A stretch of DNA of 64,000 nt from Fomitopsis serialis. Taxonomy: Eukaryota; Basidiomycota; Agaricomycetes; Polyporales; Fomitopsidaceae. This document shows positions 12,950 through 24,755 of the stretch, piece by piece. Every line of letters begins with the position of its first letter. Positions within the stretch are counted from its first letter, which is position 1. The stretch covers positions 1 through 64,000 of the forward strand of contig NW_025955024.1 in NCBI RefSeq assembly GCF_022376445.1, read 5' to 3'. The notes under the pieces were generated by a model. The model did no database searches. It saw only the letters and a program-made list of their open reading frames with translations, and was not told where the DNA came from. The position numbers and the translations under genes were made by a program.

Positions 12950-13735
12950 CTTGCGCTAACCAATCGAGTCTAATACAAATGGGAGGGGTCGTAGCACCGC
13001 GGGAGATGACACGGAAGTCCGAGAGTGACGAGGATGATATGGTGAGCGACGGACGTCCAACCCCATCCTACCCCGCATTTCTGCTCACGCCTGACCGGTG
13101 GCCCGTGACTCCGCAGGATGCCCATGCATGGACGGACTCCCGAGTCCGGATCCCCGAAAACGACCCGCGTGTTCAGTTGTGGCTATCGGCTTGCCGCCGG
13201 TGAAGACGCTGCCGACGACGGAGAGGATAAAAGACTATAAAAGCCAGGATGAGTGCGCCAGGGGTGCGCTGCAAATGGGCGAGTTGAGATTGGTGGTTCA
13301 GATGCAAGCCGATCGAAATTGTGGCACTGGCAGAGCGGAGATGGCTGTCGATTGCGTTCCGTCTTCGGTGATCTCGGCGGCGGTGGCCGCGGGGGGTATG
13401 GAAAGGAAGTATATACAACTTGAGGAATACAGCAATCCCTAGTAATATGGTCAACGCGAGTTAGGGACGCTTCCGTATTGAACTTGTACGCCAAGACCAC
13501 CCACTACTGAATACCCGGGCCGAAGTCTTTTGCTCCCACTGTGCAGGATCACTCAGTGAGAAACGACATGCATATGCGCATAAATCTACAATGGGATAGT
13601 GACGTCTATGTGTGTGGTAGCAGCAAAATGTACAACATGTGGAGATACTATGCGGGAGTGTATACGGTACAAGATGCCGGTCTGCCAGGCCGTCCAAGCC
13701 CCCGATCCTTCCGATGCAAAGAAAGCGACATAAAG
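12950..13735. other. promoter region of flavocytochrome copy A and 3' flank of the lyase
   Basis: No gene is seen; several short ORFs lack family features. Transcription of copy A should start here. One GCCAAG hexamer (PacC core) lies at 13490-13495. Confidence 0.55.
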
Positions 13736-15085
13736 TTATACCTGCGCGAACGCTATACCACCCGCCTGGGCATCGAGCTCGATCACCTCGTCGAGACCGA
13801 CGACCTTAAAGAACTCCTTCGGGTCCATGCCCCGCGCAGACGAGAAGTCGGTGCCCGTCTTCTTGAGCAGGTGCATCGCCTCCCGTACGGCGTGCACCAT
13901 AGCGACGCAGGAGACGAGGGAGAAGACTGCGCGGTTATCGTCAGCTATATGCGTGGATCGCTGTGGAGGGAAAGACTCACTGATGATCTTCGCACCCAGC
14001 GCCTCAGCCTCCTGGCAAGTGAAGGACGGCGTGAGACCGCCAGAAATGACGTTGACGAGGACAGGCTTTGGCGCGAGAGCCTTGATCGTCGACGTAAGGA
14101 GGTCTGCCGTCTTCACGCCCTCGATGAAGCACACGTCGGCACCCGCGTCAGCCGCGAGCTTCAGACGCGTGACTGCCTCCTCCATGCCCAGCACCTGCGC
14201 AGAATCCGTGCGACCGATGATGACGAAGTCGGAGCCGCCGGGGATGGAGTCGCGGGCGATGACCGCCGCGCGGATGCGCTGGAGGAACTCCTCCCGGGAG
14301 ACGACCTGCTTGCCCATGAGGTGGCCGCAGCGCTTGGTCTGGACCTGATCCTCGATGTGGAGGCCGGCAACGCCCGCCTTTGCGTACTTCGTTAGTGTGC
14401 GTGCGACCATGGCCGGGCCACCGAACCTGAGTAAAAATGTCAGACGTGTTTCGAGATGACATGGCGGCGATGACGCTTACCCGGTGTCCGCATCAGCAAT
14501 GACGGGCATGGAGGGGTTGATGCCGCAGACCATCTCTGCGCTCTATAAACAGTGTGAGAATGAGTTCGAACGAGGTCGTGTGCAGGATTTACCTGAACGA
14601 AATCATTCAGCGTGGCGATGGCAACGTCGGGCATGCCCAGCCTCGATGCTGTGGTGGCAGCGCCGCTGTTCATAACAGATGAGCATTGGGCTTTCAAACG
14701 TATTGTGAATGAGACCGACCTCTGGTACAAGCATTCAAAGCCAGCTTCGATAGCGCAGCGAGCGCTGATACCATCGCAGATACCAGGTGCAACCTGTGAT
14801 CGGTCGTGAGATAATGTAACTGCTAGCTCTCTAGAAGATACTCACCACGATACCCGGGCGGGCAAGCATCTGGCGGAGACGAGTAGCGGGGTTGGAGGAA
14901 AGAGGTCCCTCCAAGTAGTTCTTCGGGTCAAGGCGGGGGTTGTAGTAGACATCATGGCGGGGCGCATCGCCGCTGATGGGGGACGCGGGCTCAGACGAGG
15001 GAGGGGTGTCCGCAGAGGGAGCGGGTTGCGTCTGGATGGCGAACTGAGTCTGCTCAGACTCCCGGGTGAACTCGAATCCAGGCAT
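13736..15085 (-). CDS. isocitrate lyase/PEP mutase superfamily enzyme, probable oxaloacetate acetylhydrolase
   Basis: Six exons join exactly in frame: 14846-15085, 14720-14793, 14593-14665, 14481-14542, 13981-14426 and 13736-13926, giving 361 residues. The start at 15083-15085 opens MPGFEFTRESEQTQF. Family hallmarks are all present: GICDGISARCAIEAGF, SGAATTASRLGMPD, the metal-binding DADTGFGGP, HIEDQ, and the catalytic-cysteine loop KRCGHL. Superfamily members cleave C-C bonds of 2-oxo or hydroxy acids. Close fungal relatives split oxaloacetate into oxalate and acetate in the cytosol. The oxaloacetate-hydrolase subtype depends on an active-site serine whose position I cannot fix by eye; the corresponding region here reads LVNVISGG. 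Methylisocitrate-type or dimethylmalate lyase activity therefore remains possible. There is no peroxisomal signal. Its flanking by two flavocytochrome paralogs supports a role in oxalate supply. Confidence 0.85.
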
Positions 15086-17468
15086 GTTACAAAGAAGAGA
15101 GGGTTATATGGATAATCGGAGAGGATGTTGCAGGAGGGACTGTGCGAGTGCCCTGGTGTTGTAGAACGCTGTTGGGTTGGGCTGCAGCTTGGCGGCCCAG
15201 CTCGCTTTTATCCTCTCAGGAAAGCACCCGCCGAGCGGTCTGGCATGTCTGCATTCCACCCCACCGCCCAAAAACGTACCGCGAAGCGCGGATACCGTCA
15301 CTAACAGCGCAGACAATCCGCGCCGAGACCAGAAGCCAACGCCACGAAGAAGACTGTCGGAGGTAATACGGTGTCCGATTTCCTGAGCGCCATGCAGAAC
15401 GGTTGCACGGAGCGCGGGGAGTTAGAGTGGGGATAGACTGAACAGGAAGCTGAGATCGCTCGGACAGAGCAGCTGCACAGCTCGTGCTTCCGGGCTGTCA
15501 CGGTCGTCCGAGGAGGCGTGTCGCTTAAGCATGTCTTCATGCATTCCGGATTCCCTGTTCGATGCCTGAGCATTCTTGGCGGTGGCGAAGATTTGGAGTA
15601 CGTACAGGTCGAGGATCTACACTCCTCGGTGTTGCGCTCCTTCGCGGCTTGGGCACTTGGCAGCCAAGCACAGCTCGTCCAAAAAGGACAATTGAAGGAC
15701 GTCTCTGATATCATAGCCCTATGTTTGGCCTATGTGTTCCTCTCCCGCGTGTGACTGCAAGTCTCTTTCTGTTCGCCTTCCGTGCTGTCAATTCAGATGC
15801 TCGCAACATCACAAGTCCGTATTGCCAAGACATACCTCTCATTCAGACTAAACGCACATTCCTTTCAAGCAACCTTCGAGCTTCAATTTTCTGACAACGC
15901 AACAGCACGGTGTGTACCACTCCGAGTCGGAGCGAGTGCCACGATTGCGGCAGCCACCGGTGGCGCGCCGCGGAGTGGCTGCAAGTGGCAACCGTGTGGC
16001 TGGAAAGTGATCTTGATGCGGCATGCGTGTTGTCTGCGATTCCAGGTCTGTCTGTCTGTCCTCTCTAGCCGCAACGATAAGGCATATCTTGTGACAAACA
16101 TCTAGAGCGGCGCGGTTTCACTAGCAGTGCACTAAGACGTTTTCCTATCACGATCCATCCTCGTACGTCTCAGCAATCGTCCAATATGCCTGACTGTATT
16201 TGCACAAGCAGAAAACCTCCGCCGCCGTCTGTCGCACCGATAGTACGGACAATCTCCACAGCAGCAGGCTCGAACGCAATACATTCCATCAGGACGATAT
16301 GTTGCAGTGCGTCTTGTCATTCTCATTCCGCCAGTCAAGCTGGGACGGGCACACGAGCTTCACGGCGTTAAAGAGGAGATTGCGTGACTTGGTGTATGTT
16401 TCAATCGCGCTCTGTCATTCCATTCCCACTCGTCTGACAAAGACGCCACTTCCAGAAGACAGGAAGACTGAATGTGCAAGATGCCAGTGTGAGCGCCGCA
16501 TGAGCTCGGGGAAGAACGGGTGCCAGACCTCGTTCTTGTACCTGACTGTAGTGAACAATCATTTGGGGCCAATCCACCACGTTTAGCCAAGGCCGCGAAA
16601 TTGGCAAGTGTCGCAAAGATCAACGTATCTTGGTTGCATTTGGCAAGGCGCTCAGTCGCCGAGGAATATCGGACTCGTATGGTTGCGATCCGTCTCGGGA
16701 GAAGTCCCTGAACCGTGCCTTTCATGATTCTTGGCTTCAAGTCAATTTCTTCATTCAGCAACGAAGAGTGGTTGTTTAGGACAAGGCAGGCGCGGACATC
16801 AAATCGAATTAGGAACGTCGAAGCTTGCCTCGCGCAAGGCCAGAGTCTGTGTCACTAAGAAATCAGCGCAACTTCTTGACTACATACCATTCAGCACACT
16901 GCATCCGGGCCGCCAACAGTTCTACGTGCATCGTGCGTACATCGCGCCGTTTTGTACGTCCGAGTTGCGTTTCCCTGTCCAAATGGCAAGAATTACGGTA
17001 AGCTTGCCGCCAGATATCTTTTTGAGAAGCGTGTCAGGACACTGACACTTCCTTGACATTTCTTCCAGGTGTGCCGATGGCATCCGCGTGCCTCCAGTCC
17101 GAGTCCACGGTGCAACGGCCAGACCGACAGTCCGCTTCCGGCGGAGCGAAGCTATGACCTGGCCGCCGCCGGGGAGGCGTAGGTTGTCCGATGCTGGCCA
17201 CCTTCAAACCTCGTCGACTTCACAAACGCCCTCCCGATCTATCACCGACTCCATGGTCCCAACACCCTCTCCGCCTCCTCCCACCAGAGTACGTCCACAA
17301 CCCCGCCTCCAGCTCCCTCTATTCGGTGTTGGGTGCCCCTGTGGGCCTTAGCCGACGCGGACTCCGCACATCCCGCCATGCCCACGTTGAAAAGAGACGG
17401 CCGTCTTGGAGGCGGCGTACCCACATAGCGCACCGTCCTGTGCTTGCTTATCGCCCGCGCGGCTAATC
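15086..17468. promoter_or_regulatory. divergent intergenic region with six GCCAAG (PacC-core) hexamers
   Basis: No gene is convincing between the lyase (leftward) and flavocytochrome copy B (rightward). GCCAAG or its complement CTTGGC occurs at 15575-15580, 15656-15661, 15663-15668, 15824-15829, 16586-16591 and 16730-16735. About one would be expected by chance over both strands of 2.4 kb. GCCARG is the core site of the ambient-pH regulator PacC, which is known to control oxalate production in other fungi. Binding here is inferred, not shown. Confidence 0.45.
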
Positions 17469-19747
17469 ATGTCTGATATTCGCGTCCTTACTGGCCCTGA
17501 AGTCGCCGAACATGCTAGCAGGGAGAGCTGCTGGATCATTGTGCATGGTAAGCACTATTTCTTCCTATCGGCCGTCCGTGCGACTCAAGTTCCCTGCAGG
17601 GAAAGTGTACGATGTCACGCAGTTCCTACCAGGTATGAGCGACGATCTTCGATAGCCAGAGCGGGATACTGACAAGCATTCATCAGAACACCCTGGCGGC
17701 CAAGCAATCATCTTGAAGTACGCTGGGAAAGATGCGACGTGAGCTCATTCAGCTGTGCAAGTGTTGTCATCGTTTACCGAATCGGATGGCTGTCATTGCA
17801 GTGAGGCCTACGAACCAATCCATCCACCTGATGCGATCACGACCAACCTGCCGGTGGACAAACAGTAAGTCTCGCGCTCAACGCGGCAACATGACTCGCG
17901 ACCGTCTCCCCTTAGCTTGGGTGCCATTGACGCTAGTACCGTCGCACAAGTCGTCAAGGAAATCACCGACGAAGAGAAGCAGCGTCAGAAGTACGTGGAA
18001 GCGAGACCTCCACTTGATACCATCATCAACTTGCACGACTTCGAGGTCCGTCTCATCTATCTGTCGCCTTGGAATGGCTAACACTGACGTACCGCCGCGA
18101 CATAGACGGTAGCAAGAAAGGTCGTCTCAGAGAAGGCATGGGTGCGTGTCAACCTTAACAGCGACGTGGCGGCGGCACCACCGACGCTGATCATGTATAG
18201 GCCTACTATTCCTCCGCATCCGACGATGAAATCACCTTGCGCGAGAACCGCATGGCGTACCAACGGTGAGTTGCGTCATAATTGGGGCGAGGGTCAGGCC
18301 GCTCACAGTAACTGGCAGGGTGTGGTTTAGACCTCGCATCCTCCGTGACGTCACCAGTGTCGACTGGTCGACGACGATCCTTGGCCAGAAGTCGTCACTT
18401 CCCGTGTACATCGTGAGTACTGAAAATGGTGCTTGCGTTGTGCAACCCAGTCTAATTCACGATCCTGTGTAGTCGGCGACCGCACTCGGCAAGCTCGGAC
18501 ATCCCGAGGGCGAACTCTGTCTTACACGGGCGGCCCAAAATCACGGCGTCATCCAAATGGTACTATCTGCACTGAATGGGCTGACGCCAATTGAGTAACG
18601 CGTTTCTGTCTTTCAGGTCGCCACATTGGCATCGTGCTCGTTCGATGAAATAGTGGACGCGACCACACCAGATCAGACGCTGTTCCTCCAGCTGTAAGTC
18701 GCTTGCTGTCTGATCTACGTTTCAAAACTTCCGACACGTTGGTGCAGGTACGTGAATAGGGACCGGGAGATCACGAAGAAGTACGTCCAGCACGCGGAGG
18801 CGCGCGGCGTCAAGGGGCTCTTCATCACCGTCGACGCCCCGCAGCTCGGCCGGCGCGAGAAGGACATGCGCATGAAGTTCGTCGGCGACGACGGTGTCGC
18901 GAAAGTGCAAGACGGACAGTCTGACATCAAGAAAGATGAAGGGGTTGCCCGCGCTATCAGCGTGAGTCTTCCCGCTACCGAATAAGCATGGCGCTAATCC
19001 GGGCGTCCTGCAGTCTTTCATCGATCCGAGCCTCTCGTGGAAGGACATCCCGTGGTTCAGGAGCATCACGAAGAGCAAGTTTCTTTCTCTGGTGGGCGTT
19101 CTGGGGTGCTGGCTGACGTTGGCTTGGCAGTGCCCATTATCCTCAAGGGTATAGCGACCGCCGAAGACGCTATCTTGGCATACGAAGCTGGCGTCCAGGG
19201 CATCGTCCTCTCAAACCACGGCGGCCGCCAGCTCGACACGGCGCGCTCCGGTCTTGAGGTCCTCGTTGAGGTCGTGCCTGCTCTGCGGGCGCGCGGGTAC
19301 TTCCCGGACCCCAACTTCGAGATCTTCGTCGACGGTGGTGTGCGCCGCGCGAGCGACGTGCTCAAGGCCCTCGCACTCGGCGCAAAGGCTGTCGGTGTCG
19401 GCCGGCCGTTCCTTTACGCGTTCTGTAGCTACGGCCAGGATGGCGTTGAGAAGGCTATCCAGATCTTCCGGGTATGTAACCTCTCTATGTCCTCGGGATA
19501 TTAAAGTGACAGTGTATCAGGACGAGTTCGAGATGAACATGCGTCTGCTGGGTGCGCGCACTATCGATGAGCTGGTTCCCGAGATGGTCGACGCTAGCGC
19601 GCTGTCCTCGCACGTTGTCCTTACGCCGCAAGACACCCTGTTCCAGAACACCTGTGAGTGTATTGACCAAGTCCGCAAGCTCGACTCACTAACACCACTG
19701 TAGATCAACCTCTGGTGGGCGCGGCGTTCCAGGAGAGCAAGCTCTAG
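17469..19747 (+). CDS. flavocytochrome b2-type 2-hydroxyacid (L-lactate or glyoxylate) dehydrogenase, copy B
   Basis: ATG 17469 opens MSDIRVLTGPEVAEHASRES; about thirteen exons run to the TAG at 19745-19747, roughly 500 residues, with no frame break. The domain order matches copy A: cytochrome b5 (HGKVYDVTQFLPEHPGG, second heme His in YEPIHPP), then the FMN domain with FLQLYVNRDREITKKY, TVDAPQLGRREKDMRM, the catalytic LSNHGGRQLD, FVDGGVRRASDVLKALALG and GVGRPFLYAFCSYGQDG. The protein ends ESKL, a canonical PTS1, so a peroxisomal location is likely, and no mitochondrial presequence is present. Exon boundaries largely coincide with copy A, showing duplication followed by divergence. Glyoxylate made in peroxisomes by isocitrate lyase is a plausible substrate; L-lactate oxidation cannot be excluded. 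Confidence 0.92.
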
Positions 19748-19933
19748 GCTCTACCTGCGCAGTTCTCTCGAGCCCAAGTATCATCCCACTCCTTCCGCAG
19801 TCCACGTGTACTCTCAATGTAACATACCTGAATTATATGGCTAGTTTCGCACTGTGACGAGCGGGAGATTCAGGTTACATCGAAGGTCATTGCATCATTG
19901 CTCGGGCATGAAACTCGTAAAACATTCCACGAT

Positions 19934-20932
19934 CTACAAGACCAAGGCTACTGCACCAGCACCGGCAGTCCAACATGCTCCCAGGGAAACCGAAGCGACG
20001 ATGCTGGCGCTCTGCGGCAAGCGCGCCCAGGAATAGCATAGTCCCCCGGCTATCGCAAGTAGGAAACCTGTGATAGAGAACCACATGCACAAGGTATGGC
20101 AGTGCTTCAATAGGTGCGTCGGCGGGCCACTGGCAGAGCGGAAAGGTCCGCATTGCTCCAAGTGTGGACTGGTCGTCCAATGGCCCCCGCGTAGCATGTT
20201 CGACGAGCGCCCCGATTCTAGTGAGGGCCTTGCTTCTGCTTGCCACTCCTCTTCTGTGGCTTCCTTGACGCGGTAGCCTATGAGGAAGAACGAGGCGAGG
20301 AAGGCGAGGATTGCTATTCTCGAAACGCGGTGCTGAGCTGAGTGTGTCCATGGTCGCACGAACGGCTTACCTGCGCTCAAATGTACAGTGAATGCACCGG
20401 CTAGTACGGTACATGCAGCAATCTGCAGATGGGTTGTCGGCTGATCTCGAGTCGGTGTAACGGAACCTAGCAATGTTGCCTCCATAGTCGCAAAGAAGGT
20501 CGTCTAGAAAGAGCAATACGTTGGATGTCCATCCTACTAAGTATCAACGAGCCCACGCACAATAACACTGATGAGCTGTAGCCCCGCCATCCAAGATTGG
20601 ACAAGATCGTGTTCAGCTGCTTTGCGTTGTTTCTCGTTCAGCTGACACTGGTCCTCACGGTCTTGCGTCACTGCAGCGTCATATCTCAGTATACCACCAT
20701 ACTTCATGGGAAGGAAGGAGCATCGCATACTCGGTCTCTCAGTCTTGAATCCCTTCTCTGGCGCGTAGCCGCCGTCGCGCACCACTGGAGTGGCCCTGTT
20801 CACTAAGGTTTTATGTAGGTGAGCGTCGCCCGACAAAGCGGAAATGCCTCCGATCCCGACTCGGAGGAACGCTTGCACAGCATCGCGCCATGGCAGGAAA
20901 CTGTGGTACTCACCATCGCCTTGTTGTGGCAT
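19934..20932 (-). CDS. small multi-pass membrane protein, family copy 1
   Basis: Four exons (20914-20932, 20561-20802, 20371-20503, 19934-20313) give 257 residues. The 19 base first exon has the same length as in copy 2, which supports the start. After a soluble N-terminus comes LVQSWMAGLQLISVI, then TTFFATMEATLLG, then hydrophobic segments including AILAFLASFFLIGYRVKEA, and two C-terminal helices (FLLAIAGGLCYSWARL; SIVASVSLGACWTAGAGAV). The last intron uses an acceptor at AATAG. An unspliced reading is also open, but only the spliced form aligns with copy 2. I recognise a basidiomycete-expanded family of four-helix proteins of unknown function and cannot assign a role. Confidence 0.75.
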
Positions 20933-22214
20933 ACTGGATCGTAGCACCGGCAGAAGACTCGTGCCGCGGAGGCCACTATACTGCAAATGGCGTCCGACTC
21001 GAAGTCTTCGTTCCCAGTAGTCGTAGCGCGGGGCGCTGGGCGACCCCGACTCAGGCTTTAAGAGCGCAGGTTGACGTCGGTGACGGCTCTCCACGGACTC
21101 GGAGCCTTCACCCAACGTCGAGCGGTCGTGTGGTCAGCGACCACTCAAATCAGCAGCTACAGCATGGAAAAGAAGTACTAATATGGGCACTGGGATCATT
21201 CTTGCATGCTCCGGAGCGAAGCGGACGTTACTTCATCACGCCGCCTCGGCGGAATGCAGCGCCTTCGACCCGAGAATGGACAGAAACGTCGAATCATGGC
21301 GGCGCGCCGCTCACGAGCCACTGCGGCGGCGACTTATACCAGGTTTACCTAAATGAATGCGTCAGATGATGGAGGCCACGGCGTATCCGGATCTGTGCAT
21401 CAGACTTGTGTGCAGCTGTTGTCAGTGCCACTGATAAATGGGGTACTGACCGGGGTTCAGTGGAAGAATAGCCTCGAGCGCAGGTCCGGAGAGCTGTGCA
21501 CGTTTGTCAAAACGTTGAAGTTTGAACGACGAGTATTGCAGATAGTACTTAGTCGGTGTTTGCCAACGCGTTCGGTCAAACCGGGGCGTATATACGCCAA
21601 TCGCTATTGTCTCCTGTGAGAGTGAGCTGGCATCATATATAGTAGAAACTGGTAACTTAGGAGTGACGGTACTGGTAAACAGTTCAGGAGAGACGTCCAT
21701 ATACGCCCATACCCGCGTCTAATCACGTGTTTTCATCATTGGTACTACTGTATCGTTCTGAATCTAAGGTGGCTCAGATTAATGTACAGTGACACAGAAA
21801 AAATCTGAGTGCATGGAATGAGTATACCAGCACATGTTCATTTCAAACAAGATACATAAATACTGACATCGATTGCTGAACACGAACCGCGAACCGGTCG
21901 TCGATTCAAGAAGGTATCAGGACTGTTACAGTACTACAGCACTGGATTCGAGTCAGGGATCATCGTGAACTCCAGTATTATCACGAGTATGTATGGTAGT
22001 AAGAATAATAGGGTGGTATGATAGTGAATGCATAATCCACTGCAGATAGAGAAGCATGGAGACTGGTGTTATAGATACATTGAAGTTGGTCGTAAGCAGG
22101 CGTCAACATACACGAAGAGTGGATGCCGTTGGGAGGGTCTGTGAGTGAAGTTCGTCGCATGTCACGAGCAATGTCTTTGTGGGGGTATGTAGCCTCATCG
22201 TCATACGGTCAGGC
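20933..22214. other. 1.3 kb intergenic, no gene recognised
   Basis: Short ORFs only. The part near 20933 is the promoter side of membrane-protein copy 1. The AT-richer 21700-22150 part is the 3' flank of copy 2. Confidence 0.55.
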
Positions 22215-23295
22215 TCAGAGTGCAATGAACACTGCCCCTAAGGCCGCGAACCAGGACACTGCCATACACGCACTGGCGAAGATGCTCGCGCTCCGAGACA
22301 GACGTGCCCACGTGTAGCATAGTGCCCCTGCCAATGCAAGCGCAAAACCTACGACAGCCAGCCACATGCACAACGTATGCAGGTGCTCCAGCAAGCGCGT
22401 CGGCGGGCCTCCGCGACGGAACGGACCCATCTCCTCCAGATGTGGATTCGCCGTCCAGATGCCAGTCTTGAGCGCCGATTTGGACGACGTAGGCGTGATG
22501 CCGGTCTCGATCTTGATCTCTTCCTTGGCTGCCTCTTTGAGGCGGTAGCGCACTAGGAAGAAAGCTGCGAGGAATGATATGATCGCTGAAGAGGGTCCGC
22601 CTATCAGCTCGTGAACACGCAAAGGCTGGACGAATCCATACCTGCACACAGATGGATCACAAGAGCACCAGCTAGAATCGCGTTTGCGGCGGACCGAGTT
22701 CGCGATTCGGGCGTATCATCATCAACCGGCGTAGTGATGACCAGTAACTGCGTCTCTGTCGCAGCGAAGAAGGTAGTCTAGCATGTCGTCAGCACGCGTG
22801 TCATGGTCAAAGTCAAGCACCGTACGATGACACTGATCAGCTGCAGCCGATCCATCCACGACTTCACAAGTTCCTTCATAGCATTCTTCCGGTTTTCAGC
22901 ATCTGTCTCATCCTGATCGGTTTGAGTCCCTGTGTACAGGAGCGTCGGTGAATGAGAGGAAGACAGTGTTTCGAATGAGCGAAGGGCCTCACAATTCCGC
23001 ACAGGCTGCACGCCTGTTTGCATATGGACACCGTCCTGCCCCGGTGCACCATTCTGTGCGGGACTGTAGCCTGCTGAGCTGCGGATATCCGTGGTGCTCT
23101 TTGAGGTCGTAAGAGTCCGAAGGACGGCAGGGTCGATCAGCAGGAAAGGTGAACTGGCAGAGTTAAGAGGACGAGGCTCCTCTGTCATCCGCCTCGACTC
23201 TCTCAAGAATGACTTTCCTGGAATGACGATGTCACGTCTTGAGCTTCCCCATTTCTGAGCAACAAGAATCACTTACCATGAAGGTCACGGGCCAT
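22215..23295 (-). CDS. small multi-pass membrane protein, family copy 2
   Basis: Four exons (23277-23295, 22826-23217, 22642-22777, 22215-22585) give 305 residues and mirror copy 1 in number, phase and first-exon length. The N-terminal half is soluble and Ser/Thr-rich. It leads into ELVKSWMDRLQLISVI, TTFFAATETQLL, a helix AGALVIHLCAAIISFLAAFF with RYRLKEAAKEE, and two C-terminal helices (FALALAGALCYTWARL; SIFASACMAVSWFAALGAV). The region between the second and third helices (NPHLEEMGPFRRGGPPTRLL) is conserved in copy 1. Four membrane spans with a long cytosolic N-terminus are likely. Function is unknown. Tandem arrangement in the same orientation points to local duplication. Confidence 0.8.
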
Positions 23296-24322
23296 GATCT
23301 AGTAGCGTAAGTAAATGGGCACACGTCTGCTGTGGTCAGTGGCAACCGAGGTATATATGTATGACGTGGGACACAGCCGCTAGACGCATCAGCGCTACTC
23401 CGGTCGATTGCTTCGACAGCCGCGCTGTTAGATCCGCCAAGGTCGGCTGCTCGAGCTCCGCCAAGGTGGAGAAGGAAGAGTTCTTGTGGTCAAGAAAATG
23501 CAGCTGTAACACCATCGCACCGCCACCTTGTCGCGAACCTCGCTATGCTACAGACATCCTCAGTCGCAGCGGATTGGCCATCCTGTGTCTATCCTCATTG
23601 CAATCGTCAGACAAGAGTCACAACGAGCAGAAACGCGGCGAAATGTCCTACCAACCGAATAAGTCGACGCGAGCGCCTGAGCGAAGTGACCGGAGCCAAG
23701 CAAGAGAAGCTGATGCCTCACTCCGCAGACAGAGCGCTCGACGCGCCCGAACATTCCAAATTAGGACACCTCCCCCGCTTTGCTAGGCCCTTCGTGCGGT
23801 TCAAACACGCACTGTAACATCATGGCTACTCGGCAGCAGGAGTCGCAAAGAGTCTCCTGCGAGGCGGTGCGACGATGTGGTGGAGCATCGAGCGGAGGAA
23901 CAATAGGAGAGGCCTCGTGGACCTATACCAAGCAGTGTCGACCTTTTGTCCGTGGGGCTTCTCAGTCCGAGGGCAGTCGGATTATGCGCACTGCGTGTGG
24001 AAGGTGTACGCAGTGGTAATCGCCGCAGCACCCATATACACCCATATAATCACGTGCGAGGCATTGCGGAAACAGATGCCGTAAGTAATGCTTGGATGAA
24101 AGAGTTTACATATTATATAGAGCTGAAGATACCTAGTAAGCATAATTCATAGTCGTTACAGAGCCAGAGCCAGAGCCAGAGTCCAGATGAGACGAGGTGT
24201 CCTGCGATGACGCACAACGAACACTCAGCACGAGCACAAGAACCACCAACGGACTGAGCCACACACCACAGCAAAAGGCGACCTGCGCCGTGTAGTGCCA
24301 CACCCGCATCCACATGCCAACC
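23296..24322. other. 1.0 kb intergenic with a short GCCAGA repeat
   Basis: No gene is recognised. A hexamer-like microsatellite (AGAGCC repeated) lies near 24160-24182. The left part should be the promoter of membrane-protein copy 2. Confidence 0.5.
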
Positions 24323-24755
24323 TCATATAGTCGGTTGCGACCAGATACCGCTGCTCGCGATCACCCATGCCTCATGCCTGAACGCTGCGGCCGCCTCCGG
24401 GTCGCTCTCCCGATCCGGCCTCGTCTCCCGCCGCTCGATGTCCATGGCGATATCACTGAAGCCGATGGCGCATGTGCGGTGGCCGTCCGGGAAGGCATGG
24501 AACGCCTCGCGGTGCGTGAAGATGATCTCGAGGTAGTCGCCGCCCGTGGTTGCGTACTGCCCCGCCTGCAGCTGGCTTCTGAGCCACTGCAGCAGCGCGC
24601 AGCCGCAGGGCGGCGGCTCGTCGGCGGTCTTTGTGCAGTTTGAGGATGCCGACGGGCTTCTGGGCTGCGTACGTTGCTTGTGAGCGAGTTGTATGGGGCG
24701 ACGGAAGGTGACGCACCTGGGATATCGAGTCTTCTGTGTCGGATGTGTCGGACAT
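24323..24755 (-). CDS. small uncharacterised protein
   Basis: Two exons, 24717-24755 and 24323-24664, join in frame over a 52 base intron to give 126 residues. The start at 24753-24755 gives MSDTSDTEDSISQ. The body contains CGCALLQWLRSQLQAGQY, GDYLEIIFTHREAFHAF and RTCAIGFSDIAMDIERRE, ending QPTI. Codon use (G or C in third position) supports coding. An upstream ATG-started segment (MDIDMHLTQLLSNM) could be an extra first exon, but no splice keeps the frame. I do not recognise the family; no signal peptide or membrane span is seen. Confidence 0.55.

Noticed and set aside
13541..14395. 284 codon plus-strand ORF
   Set aside because: Overlaps exons 5 and 6 of the lyase on the opposite strand; the lyase reading has catalytic motifs and perfect splicing.
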